Positions 37,580 to 44,964 of a stretch of DNA of 64,000 nt are shown here, in pieces (position 1 is the stretch's first letter; each line of letters begins with the position of its first letter). The notes under the pieces were generated by a model, which did not search any database, was not told the origin of the DNA, and saw nothing but the letters and a program-made list of their open reading frames with translations. Both the position numbers and the translations under genes were made by a program. The stretch is from Embleya sp051903075 (GTDB lineage: Bacteria > Actinomycetota > Actinomycetes > Streptomycetales > Streptomycetaceae), in the NCBI RefSeq assembly GCF_051903075.1, contig NZ_CP182422.1:3596001-3660000 (forward strand), in the 5' to 3' direction.

Positions 37580-38257
37580 TCAGCCCTGGAGCAGGGCGGG
37601 AAGATCGCGGATGGAGCCGAGTACGTGGGTGGCGCCGGCCGCTTCGAGCGCGGCGCGGTCGTGTGCGCCGGTGAGCACGCCGGCGGCGATGGAGGCACCG
37701 GAGCGCAGTCCGGTGAGTACGTCGAACGCGGTATCGCCGACCACGGCGACCGCGCGCAGGTCGTCCACGCCCAGGCGCAGCACCGCGGTGAGCACCATGT
37801 CGGGGTGGGGTCGCCCGCGGCCGGCCTCGGCCGGGCACAGGGTGAGGTCGGCGAGGTCGGCCCAGCCGAGCGCGGCCAGGATCGCGTCCTGGGTGGGGCG
37901 GCCGAAGCCCGTGGTCAGCGCGACCTTGACGCCGGCCGCGCGCAGGGCGCGGATGGTGTCCTCGGCGCCCTCGATCGGCGCGCAGCGGCCCTCGGCGACC
38001 AGGTCGGCGTAGGCGCCCTCGAATGCGAGGTTGGCCGCCCGGGCGCGCTCCTCGTCGCCGTCGAGCAGGGCCCGGAAGACGGTGATCTTGCTTTCGCCCA
38101 TGGTGTCGTGGACGTAGCCGAGCTTGCGCTCGAAGTCGGCCGTGCCGGGCTCGACGCCGACCGCGCCGATCGCCCGGGTGAACGCCTCGACCACGAGGCC
38201 GTCGTCCGCGACGGTGGTGCCGGCCATGTCCAGGACGGCGAGCTGATAGTTCGTCAT
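37580..38257 (-). CDS. Phosphonatase-like HAD hydrolase (PhnX-like)
   Basis: 225 residues. HAD motif I is D10-M-A-G-T-T, the D-x-A-G-T-T form typical of phosphonoacetaldehyde hydrolases rather than the common DxDGTL. K57 in MGESKITV lies in the cap, where true phosphonatases carry the Schiff-base lysine; whether it aligns exactly needs an alignment. Motif II is LTTGFGR near 115 and motif III/IV VVGDTAFDVLTGLRSG near 175. Expected to split the C-P bond of phosphonoacetaldehyde to acetaldehyde and phosphate. Substrate is inferred from family and operon. Confidence 0.82.
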   Translation of the reverse strand: MTNYQLAVLDMAGTTVADDGLVVEAFTRAIGAVGVEPGTADFERKLGYVHDTMGESKITVFRALLDGDEERARAANLAFEGAYADLVAEGRCAPIEGAEDTIRALRAAGVKVALTTGFGRPTQDAILAALGWADLADLTLCPAEAGRGRPHPDMVLTAVLRLGVDDLRAVAVVGDTAFDVLTGLRSGASIAAGVLTGAHDRAALEAAGATHVLGSIRDLPALLQG

Positions 38258-38312
38258 GAGTGGTGCTCCGGGGGGCTTTGGACGACGAGTGGGGCGGGAA
38301 GGGGCGGCCGGG

Positions 38313-39437
38313 TCACAGGCCGACGGTGTCGGCGGTGCGTTCCGCGATCGCGGGCGAGCAGGTCATCCCGCGCCCGCCGGGGCCGGTCACCAGCCAGGTG
38401 CCGGGGGCGACCTGTTCGCGGTGCACGACACGGGTGGTGTCGACGGTTTGCGCGTACACCCCGGCCCAGCGGCGGCGCACGGCCGGCAGCGGTCGGCCGA
38501 GCAGGGCCTCGGCCACCTCGACCAGGTGCGTGTAGGGCGCGGAGTCGACGTCGAAGGTGAACGGCTCGTCGTACTCGTGGGTGTCGCCGATGGTCAGCCC
38601 GCCGTCGAGGCGCTGGACCATCAGCAGCTGCATGCGGTGCTCGGTGGGCACCGGCGCCTGCGGGCGGGCGGCGCGCAGCGCCTCGAGGGCGGTGCCGGCG
38701 TAGGCCGGGTAGTAGCGGAAGCTGTCGCCGTCGGCGACCGAGGTGGTCAGCGCCTCGTCGAGCGGGTCGGTCTGCATCATCTGCAGGCGCACCCGGCGCA
38801 CCGGCAGTTCCGGGGCCAGCTCGCGGACCAGGCCGCTCAGCCACGCGCCGGTGCACAGCACCACCACGTCGCCCTCGTGCGTCTGCCCGTGGTCGTCGCG
38901 GATCCCGGTGCCGGCGGGGAGCAGGTCGCGCACCTCACGGCCGGGCAGCCAGGTGTACCGGCCGGATTCGGCCATCCGGCCGCGCAGCGCGGGCAGCGCG
39001 ACGCGGGACTCGACCGCGCCGTCGCGCTCGCACCACAGCGCGGCGTCGAAGGCACCGCGCAGGGCCGGGTTGTGGCCGCGCGCCTCCTCCGGGGTGAGCA
39101 GCTTCAGCCCGCGTTCGGCGGCGTCCGGCAGGGCGAGCGCCGCCTCGGCGACCGCGACCTCCTCGGCGCCGCGGCACACGGTGAGCGAGCCGTTGGGGCG
39201 AAAGCCGATGCCGGGAACGTCGGCGCCGACGCGCTCCCACATCTCGCGAGCCCGCAGCGCGGTGTCGAGTTCGTCGCCGCCGGCGCGGCCACCGATCCAC
39301 ACCAGGCCGAAGTTGCGCACCGACGCACCGCGCGCCTCGCGCTCGCGCTCGATGTGCACGACCTCGTGGCCTCGCTCGATGGCCTGCCAGGCGTGCATGG
39401 TGCCCAGCACGCCACCTCCGACGACAATGACTCGCAC
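38313..39437 (-). CDS. FAD-dependent oxidoreductase of the phosphonate operon (TIGR03364-like)
   Basis: 374 residues. The FAD-binding GGGVLGTMHAWQAIERGHEVVHIERE opens the DAO fold at residue 7. VLCTGAWLSGLV lies near 195 and the C-terminal TGPGGRGMTCSPAIAE closes the flavin site. It belongs to the glycine/sarcosine-oxidase-like group that co-occurs with phosphonate genes. No phnW transaminase is present, so this enzyme may oxidise aminoethylphosphonate, or an N-methyl form, to phosphonoacetaldehyde for the next enzyme. That step is inference. First structural gene after the regulator. Confidence 0.8.
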   Translation of the reverse strand: MRVIVVGGGVLGTMHAWQAIERGHEVVHIEREREARGASVRNFGLVWIGGRAGGDELDTALRAREMWERVGADVPGIGFRPNGSLTVCRGAEEVAVAEAALALPDAAERGLKLLTPEEARGHNPALRGAFDAALWCERDGAVESRVALPALRGRMAESGRYTWLPGREVRDLLPAGTGIRDDHGQTHEGDVVVLCTGAWLSGLVRELAPELPVRRVRLQMMQTDPLDEALTTSVADGDSFRYYPAYAGTALEALRAARPQAPVPTEHRMQLLMVQRLDGGLTIGDTHEYDEPFTFDVDSAPYTHLVEVAEALLGRPLPAVRRRWAGVYAQTVDTTRVVHREQVAPGTWLVTGPGGRGMTCSPAIAERTADTVGL

Positions 39438-39535
39438 CGGCTTCCTCCGCGTTCTCGGGGGCGAATGCGACCAGCTTGGGAGTGGTCGATGCCGAGCACA
39501 CGGAGGCGGTATGTCGTCCGGATGAACAGTCCGTT

Positions 39536-39556
39536 AAGGTCCGAACCTGTTACCTT
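39536..39556. promoter_or_regulatory. Candidate operator upstream of the phosphonate catabolic genes
   Basis: The 140-bp gap between regulator and FAD gene holds AGGTCCGAACCT (39537-39548), an inverted repeat of AGGT with 4-bp spacer. ACCTT follows 4 bp later. It is A/T-richer than its surroundings. It may be the site for the GntR regulator; evidence is symmetry and position only. Confidence 0.35.
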
Positions 39557-39577
39557 GTCGTTATCAAAGGCGGCCGG

Positions 39578-40333
39578 TCAGGCCCGCATGCGTGTCGCGA
39601 ATCCCATCCGATCACCACGAAACAGCGCCCGCACCCGCTCGATGGGCACCCCCTGCGGGTCGTAGGAGGTGCGCATGACCAGCAACATCGGCAGCGCCGG
39701 GTTGGTCTCCAGGAGCAGCGCCTCGCGCGGTGCGGCCAAGACGGTCTCCACCGTCTCGTGCATCTCCGCGAAGACCACGCCCAGGTCGTCCTGCAGGCAC
39801 TTGTACAACGACCCCTCCGGGCGCAGCACGTCCAGGATCGTGGGGAACCGGTCCAGCGGCAGGTAGGTGCTCTCCAGGCCGATCGGCTCGTCGTCGGCGA
39901 GCAGCACCCGCTCCACGTGCACGGTCAGGTCGCCGGCCCGGATCCGCAGCCGTTCGGCCAGGTCGGGCTTGGCGACGTGGTGTTCGAGGGTGACCACACG
40001 TCGGCTGGGGGTCAGCCCCATCGAGCGCACCGCCTCGGTGTAGCTGCCCATGCTCACCGGCTGCATCAGCTTCGGCGGCGCGACGTAGGTGCCGCGCCCT
40101 CGCGCCGAGCGCAGTCGGCCCTCCATCACCAACTCGCCGATCGCGGCACGCAGCGTGGAGCGGGCGACGCCGTAGTCGGCGGCGAGTTCGCGTTCGGAGG
40201 GCAGCAGGGCGTCCTCGCCCAACTCGTCCATGAGTTGGAGCAGGCGCATCTTCACCGTGTGCGACTTGGGCACGCGGCCGTGTTCGGGAACGCCGTCGCG
40301 ATAGGGACGGGCTGTGGAGTCCGGTCTGGGCAC
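39578..40333 (-). CDS. GntR/HutC-type regulator of the phosphonate operon (PhnR-like)
   Basis: 251 residues. The N-terminal winged helix at about 22-90 (TVKMRLLQLMDELGEDALLPSERELAADYGVARSTLRAAIGELVMEGRL) is followed by a UTRA effector domain (about 100-245). UTRA regulators sense small molecules; membership in this gene cluster suggests a phosphonate or its breakdown product. It lies 140 bp upstream of the FAD gene and 9 bp after hpnB, so it may be read partly from the hpnB promoter. Confidence 0.86.
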   Translation of the reverse strand: MPRPDSTARPYRDGVPEHGRVPKSHTVKMRLLQLMDELGEDALLPSERELAADYGVARSTLRAAIGELVMEGRLRSARGRGTYVAPPKLMQPVSMGSYTEAVRSMGLTPSRRVVTLEHHVAKPDLAERLRIRAGDLTVHVERVLLADDEPIGLESTYLPLDRFPTILDVLRPEGSLYKCLQDDLGVVFAEMHETVETVLAAPREALLLETNPALPMLLVMRTSYDPQGVPIERVRALFRGDRMGFATRMRA

Positions 40334-40342
40334 GAAGGGAGC

Positions 40343-41539
40343 CTATTCGGCCGGCGCCGGGTACGTTCGACCCTTCCACGCCGCACCGCGCCCACGCGCG
40401 TGCCGCACCGCCGAGTGCACGGTCATCCCCAGGTAGAGCGTGGCCGCCGCCGGCAACAACACCGCCTCCGCCGCGGGCCGTCCGTAATAGCGCACCATCG
40501 GCACATAGGTCGCGCTCATCAGCGCCCACACCGCAAGCCCGAGCAGCGCGAGCGGCACATCGCCGCCGAGGAGCCCGGCGACCAGCGCGACCGGCGCGGC
40601 CAGATAGACCAGCGCCAGACCCACCACGGTGCCGGCGAGCAGCAGCCACGAGTGCCGGAGCTGGGCGAACGCGCTGCGCGCGACCATGTTCCACAGGTCG
40701 GCCAGCCCCGGATAGGGCCGCACGCTGTCCACGTGCCGCGCCGGGCCGTCCGCGAGTACCAGCCGGATCCGGCCGCCGGAGCGCTTGAGCGCCGTGCCGA
40801 GGGACACGTCGTCGATCACCGCGTCCCGGATCGCCGCCACGCCGCCGGCCCGCTCCAGCGAGGTGCGCCGCACCAGCACACATCCCCCGGCGGCGGCGGC
40901 CACCCGGGAGGTCGGCCGGTTCACCCGGCGGAACGGGAAGAGCTTTCCGAAGAAGTACACGAAGGCCGGCACGATCAACTTCTCCCACCGGGTGTGGGTA
41001 CGCAGCCGGGCCATCACCGACAGCAGGTCGAGCCGGTCCCGCTCGGCCTCGCCGACCAGCCGGGCCAGCGAATCGGGCGCGTGCGCGATGTCCGCGTCGG
41101 TGAACAGGATCCAGTCCACCTCGCCGACCGACTCCACGCCGTGCCGCAGCGCCCACAACTTGCCGGTCCAGCCCGAGGGCGGCTCCCCGGGCGAGGTCAC
41201 GGTCAGCGGCACCCGGGCATCGGCCCCCAGCCGGCGGGCCGCCTCGGCGGTCGTGTCGGTACTGCCGTCGTCGACCAGCACCACCCGCGCCCGGCCGGGG
41301 AAGTCCTGCGCGAGCAGCGTGGGCAGGCTCTCCCCGAGCACCGCGGCCTCGTCGCGCGCGGGCACGATCACCGCCACCGAGGCGCTGCCCGAGGGTGGCA
41401 CGGCGGGCCGCGCCAGGCGCACGTCGGTGCGCCAGAACCAGCCGTGAAACAGCGTCAGATAGACCCAGGCGAGACCGGAAACCGCGGTGATCCACAACAA
41501 GACGTCCACATCGGAAGCCTGCCGGCTCCGTCGCGCCAC
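40343..41539 (-). CDS. Family 2 glycosyltransferase, hopene-associated HpnB-like
   Basis: 398 residues. One N-terminal helix (about 12-30) precedes a GT-A domain: VIVPARDEAAVLGESLPTLLAQDF near 58, VVLVDDGSTD near 88 and ILFTDADIAH near 143 with the metal-binding DAD. Three or four C-terminal membrane helices start near 280. The layout and GWTGKLWALRHGVE segment match HpnB, found in hopanoid clusters of many bacteria. No other hop genes lie here, so the link to hopanoids rests on family only. Start ATG 41539. Confidence 0.8.
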   Translation of the reverse strand: MARRSRQASDVDVLLWITAVSGLAWVYLTLFHGWFWRTDVRLARPAVPPSGSASVAVIVPARDEAAVLGESLPTLLAQDFPGRARVVLVDDGSTDTTAEAARRLGADARVPLTVTSPGEPPSGWTGKLWALRHGVESVGEVDWILFTDADIAHAPDSLARLVGEAERDRLDLLSVMARLRTHTRWEKLIVPAFVYFFGKLFPFRRVNRPTSRVAAAAGGCVLVRRTSLERAGGVAAIRDAVIDDVSLGTALKRSGGRIRLVLADGPARHVDSVRPYPGLADLWNMVARSAFAQLRHSWLLLAGTVVGLALVYLAAPVALVAGLLGGDVPLALLGLAVWALMSATYVPMVRYYGRPAAEAVLLPAAATLYLGMTVHSAVRHARGRGAAWKGRTYPAPAE

Positions 41540-41677
41540 CCGGACGCTCCTTCCGGGTGAAGTCCGCGCGCGAACGGAGTGCTCCGGTCAAGCGGGCGAG
41601 CGCCGGGGCCGATATCGGGTAGGGGAGCTGTCTCGACAGTCGAGGAACTACCCATCGGCAGAAGGGCGGTGCCCGTC

Positions 41678-41926
41678 ATGGGCGACGCGACGACGAAAGA
41701 TCGGGAGCAGATTCACGGAGGCGGGGCGACCCGTTGGCAGGGATTCGAGGTCGGCACCCGGGTACGGGTGCAGGTGGGCCTGAGCACCGGGCACATCGGC
41801 GAGGTCTGCGAGGTGTTCGCGGACGCGCACCGGCCGCCGCTGTCCCCGTATCAGTGGTATTCGGTGCGTTTCGCGGACGGCCTGCGCCCGCTGTACCGCC
41901 ACGACGAGCTGGTCGAGCTTTCGTAG
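41678..41926 (+). CDS. Small SH3-like beta protein, unknown function
   Basis: 82 residues from ATG 41678; GTG 41669 is an alternative, and the purine-rich GAAGGG sits about 12 nt upstream. After a polar N terminus comes FEVGTRVRVQVGLSTGHIGEVCEVFADAHRPPLSPYQWYSVRFADGLRPLYRHDELVEL. This looks like a single KOW/SH3-like barrel. Divergent from hpnB. No specific role visible. Confidence 0.6.
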   Translation: MGDATTKDREQIHGGGATRWQGFEVGTRVRVQVGLSTGHIGEVCEVFADAHRPPLSPYQWYSVRFADGLRPLYRHDELVELS

Positions 41927-42139
41927 GTCGCCTCCCGCCCGTCCCCCGGCTCCGGCCGGCCCGCCCGCGGTCACCGCGTGCGCCCGCACCCCGACGGCGG
42001 GCGCGCGCGGTGCGGCGGGCCGCGCACATACCGCCCGGACGACCCCTCGGCCGCGTGTCCAACGACACCGTCGGTCGGGTCTTGCGCTCGCACGCCCGCC
42101 GGGGCAGGGTGCGGGCACGGGATCTGAAAGGGCGTCAGA

Positions 42140-43048
42140 ATGACGATCAAGCTGGGCGTGATGGCGCCCTTCGCGGACGGTCTGATCACCTCCGGCGGCT
42201 TCCTGCGCGACTTCGCGGGCACGCTGGAAGAGTGCGGCGTGGAGTCCGTGTGGACCGTCGAACACGTCGTGGTCGCCGAGGACTACGAGCCCCTGTACCC
42301 GTATTCGGATTCCGGTCGCACCCCCAGCGCGGCGGGTGTGGTGCCGATGCCCGACCCGCTGGAGACCATCGCCTTCCTCGCGGGCGCCACGCGCACCCTG
42401 CGCTTCGGCACCGCGATGGTGGTCGCGCCGCTGCACAGCCCGGTAGTGCTGGCCAAGCGGGCCGCCACCATCGATCGGCACTCGGACGGCCGGTTGTTGC
42501 TCGGCCTGGGCATCGGCTGGCAGAAGGAGGAGTACGCCGCGGTCGGCGCGGCGTACTCCGAGCGCGGCGCCCGGCTCGAGGAGTGTGTGGGCGCGATGCG
42601 CGCGCTGTGGTCCAACGCGCCGGCCACGTTCCGCGGCAGGTTCACCACGTTCGAGCGGGTGCACTGTCTGCCGCGCCCCGAACGCGGCGCGGTACCGGTG
42701 GTGCTGGGTGGCAACAGCGAGCCGGCGGTGCGCCGGGCGGGCCGGATCGGCGACGGCTGGTTCCCGTACACGATCGCCCCCGACGAGTTCGAGGCGCGCG
42801 CCGAGTTGCTGCGCGCGAGCATGGCCACGGCCGGTCGGGCTCCGGACGCGGTGGAGATCACCGCGTGGCCCGGTTCGTGCGATCGCGACCTCCAGTACGA
42901 CCCGAACTGGGTGCGCCGGTTCACCGACGCGGGCGCGAGCCGCCTGGTGTTCGCCCCCAATCCGGCCGAACTGGCCGGGCCGCGGGGGCTGCGGGTGTTG
43001 CGCGAGCGGATCGCGCACTACCGCGAGACCGTCGCGGACAAGCTGTGA
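42140..43048 (+). CDS. LLM-class F420-dependent oxidoreductase
   Basis: 302 residues, TIM-barrel luciferase-like. WTVEHVVVAEDYEPLYPYS near 39 and RTLRFGTAMVVAPLHSPVVLAKRAATIDRHSDGRLLLGLGIGWQKEEYAAVG near 85-135 are signature segments of the Rv2161c/F420 group. PVVLGGNSEPAVRRAGRIGDGWFPY near 190 is the cofactor-side loop. Coenzyme F420 rather than FMN is likely from family and taxon. Substrate unknown. First of three coupled genes: its TGA overlaps the next GTG. Confidence 0.87.
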   Translation: MTIKLGVMAPFADGLITSGGFLRDFAGTLEECGVESVWTVEHVVVAEDYEPLYPYSDSGRTPSAAGVVPMPDPLETIAFLAGATRTLRFGTAMVVAPLHSPVVLAKRAATIDRHSDGRLLLGLGIGWQKEEYAAVGAAYSERGARLEECVGAMRALWSNAPATFRGRFTTFERVHCLPRPERGAVPVVLGGNSEPAVRRAGRIGDGWFPYTIAPDEFEARAELLRASMATAGRAPDAVEITAWPGSCDRDLQYDPNWVRRFTDAGASRLVFAPNPAELAGPRGLRVLRERIAHYRETVADKL

Positions 43049-43398
43049 ACACCCCCGCGACGCCCGTCCCACAGACCGTGAGCATCCTCGACCACGTGAC
43101 CCTGACGAACGATCAGGTCGCCTGGTGGCTGGGCCAGTTCCATGATCGTTATCTGCCGGGCGCGCAACGGCGCGGGATGCGCCTGGAGCGGGTCTGGCGC
43201 TCGCCCGCGGGTCGGGACGCGACCACCGTGCACATCCTGTGGATCCTGCCGGGGATCCGCGCGTTCTACGCGATGCGCGGGGCCGCGGCGGCCGATCCGG
43301 AGGTGGCGGCGTTCTGGGCGGCCACCGACGGTTACGCGCTGGAGCGGCAGCGGCGGGCGCTGCAACCGGCCGAGGGCGGCTCGGGGGTGTCCGCGTGA
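43045..43398 (+). CDS. Small dimeric alpha/beta-barrel-like protein
   Basis: 117 residues from GTG 43045 in a GTGA overlap with the oxidoreductase gene. SILDHVTLTNDQVAWWLGQFHDRYLPGAQRRGMRLERVWRSPAGRDATTVHILWILPG looks like a NIPSNAP/EthD-like ferredoxin fold. Such proteins act as dimers in ring modification, polyketide cyclisation or oxygenation. The coupled oxidoreductase suggests a shared substrate. Family assignment is by fold pattern only. Confidence 0.6.
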   Translation: MNTPATPVPQTVSILDHVTLTNDQVAWWLGQFHDRYLPGAQRRGMRLERVWRSPAGRDATTVHILWILPGIRAFYAMRGAAAADPEVAAFWAATDGYALERQRRALQPAEGGSGVSA

Positions 43399-43967
43399 GG
43401 CGGTGGGTGGTCCGGGCGGACGGACCGCCCGCTCCCGGGTCTTCGGTACCGGCGGCCGAGGATCTGTCGGCGGGGCCGGACCTGCCCGGCAGCGTCGGCG
43501 GGCTCGGCTGGTCGTGGGATCTGCGCGCCGACGCCCGGCCCGAACTGCCCGCGTCCGCCGACGCGATCGCCCTGCGGCCGGTGCGCGCCGCTTTCGTGCC
43601 GCTGACCGGTCCGCGAATCAAACGCACCCTGCTGCTGACCGTGCGCGCGGGCACTCCCGCCGGCGTGCTCGCGGAGTTCGAGTCGGATCTGATCGCGATG
43701 CCGGAGCACATCGGGACCATCCGCTCCTGGGCGCTGTCCCGGGTGGACCCGGTCGGGGGCGGCACCGCGTGGACCCACGCGTGGGAACAGGAGTACGCCA
43801 CGATCGAGGGGTTGACCGGCGAATACCTGCTGAACCCGTATCACTGGGCGCATGTGGATCGCTGGTTCGACGGCGAGATACCCGGAGCGATCGTGGAACC
43901 CGTACTGGCTCACGTCTTCCGCTGGAGCGAATCCCCGGTGCTCACCGACGATCTGCCCGGAGAGTGA
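43395..43967 (+). CDS. Dabb (stress-responsive A/B barrel) domain protein
   Basis: 190 residues from GTG 43395, again a GTGA overlap. The first ~70 residues are a Pro/Ala-rich region. LLLTVRAGTPAGVLAEFESDLIAMPEHIGTIRSWALSRVD, then AWTHAWEQEYATIEGLTGEYLLNPYHWAHVDRWFD, is a Dabb-type repeat with the usual conserved His near the end. Dabb proteins form dimeric barrels and occur in polyketide cyclases and stress proteins. Third gene of a tightly coupled unit with the F420 enzyme. Confidence 0.72.
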   Translation: MRRWVVRADGPPAPGSSVPAAEDLSAGPDLPGSVGGLGWSWDLRADARPELPASADAIALRPVRAAFVPLTGPRIKRTLLLTVRAGTPAGVLAEFESDLIAMPEHIGTIRSWALSRVDPVGGGTAWTHAWEQEYATIEGLTGEYLLNPYHWAHVDRWFDGEIPGAIVEPVLAHVFRWSESPVLTDDLPGE

Positions 43968-43979
43968 CCTGACTGGTCG

Positions 43980-44186
43980 TCAAATCCGGTGTGCGACAAG
44001 GGCAACCAACAGGTGGGTCCATTCACGATCGGTGAACCGCAGGACCGCGCAGGCCCGTTGCTTGGAATCGCGCACCGCCACCTCGCTGGGCCGCCGATTC
44101 ACCACTTCGACGCAGTTTCCCTGCACGCTGCTGTAGGAGCTCCGTCGCCACGTCGGTGCGTAGGTTTCCTGCGACCAGGTCGCCAT
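43980..44186 (-). CDS. DUF397 domain protein
   Basis: 68 residues from ATG 44186. WRRSSYSSVQGNCVEVV, then VAVRDSK, then LRFTDREWTHLLVAL is the complete DUF397 domain. In Streptomyces this small protein normally accompanies an XRE-type regulator and often a HATPase-domain protein in differentiation-linked regulatory sets. Here the HATPase partner lies 280 bp away on the opposite strand and the HTH gene is absent. Convergent with the Dabb gene. Confidence 0.85.
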   Translation of the reverse strand: MATWSQETYAPTWRRSSYSSVQGNCVEVVNRRPSEVAVRDSKQRACAVLRFTDREWTHLLVALVAHRI

Positions 44187-44466
44187 CGGCCCGTCACCCC
44201 TGACTTGTCGAGGTCCCGCCGCCGGGCGACACGAACCCCTCCCCAGGTGGGAGCCGACCTCCATGTGAGGGTCAGGGACATCGCCCGATCGGGTGAACCG
44301 TGTACACGCGGACACCGAAGTGGCGGCGAGAGTTGCACCGCCGGGTTTCGTGGAGCATCCTACCGAGCACCCTCACTTTACGCGCTTACAAGATCACTTA
44401 AAGCGACGGGACGGGGCGGGGCCGCTTGCGGGGGCAAACGCAGCCCACGCAACAGGAGGTAGCTGC

Positions 44467-44904
44467 ATGACCACCCTGGCCGATCCGGAAGTGGCGGACG
44501 AAGCGGACGAGGTCAGCCCGACCATCACGCTGCCGGCGATGCCCGCGTGCGTGTCCGCCGTGCGGGAGCATGTCCGCGTGGCGTTGCGGGTCTGGGATCT
44601 CGACTCCTTGTCCGACACCGCCGTACTTCTCGCCTCCGAACTGGCGACCAACGCCGTGCGTCACGCGGGTCTCGGACGCCCGTTCAGCGTCGTGGTCCGC
44701 CGAGACCGCGCGCCCGACGGCGCCGCCTGCGTGTGGATCGAGGTGCACGACACGGACGCCCGCACACCCCAGGTGATCGAGGCGGCCGACGACGACACCA
44801 CGGGCCGCGGCCTGATGCTGGTCGAATCGTTGTCCGACGGCTGGGAATCGGTGCCCGAGCCCGGCGGCAAGTGTGTGCGTTTCCGGCTCGCGATGACGGC
44901 CTGA
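44467..44904 (+). CDS. ATP-binding protein, anti-sigma-type histidine kinase-like ATPase
   Basis: 145 residues from ATG 44467 behind AGGAGG. HATPase_c_2 domain: LLASELATNAVRHAG near 58 is the N-box, and VWIEVHDTDARTPQ, then GRGLMLVESLSDGWE is the G-box, as in SpoIIAB/RsbW. No His phosphoacceptor domain is present. Streptomyces carries many such proteins, often paired with DUF397 and XRE genes; function is usually unknown. Divergent from the DUF397 gene. Confidence 0.85.
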   Translation: MTTLADPEVADEADEVSPTITLPAMPACVSAVREHVRVALRVWDLDSLSDTAVLLASELATNAVRHAGLGRPFSVVVRRDRAPDGAACVWIEVHDTDARTPQVIEAADDDTTGRGLMLVESLSDGWESVPEPGGKCVRFRLAMTA

Positions 44905-44964
44905 CCCGCCGCCGGTCCCGCATCGGCCCCCGCGCCGGCCCCCGCGTCGGCCCGCGCCGCCGGG

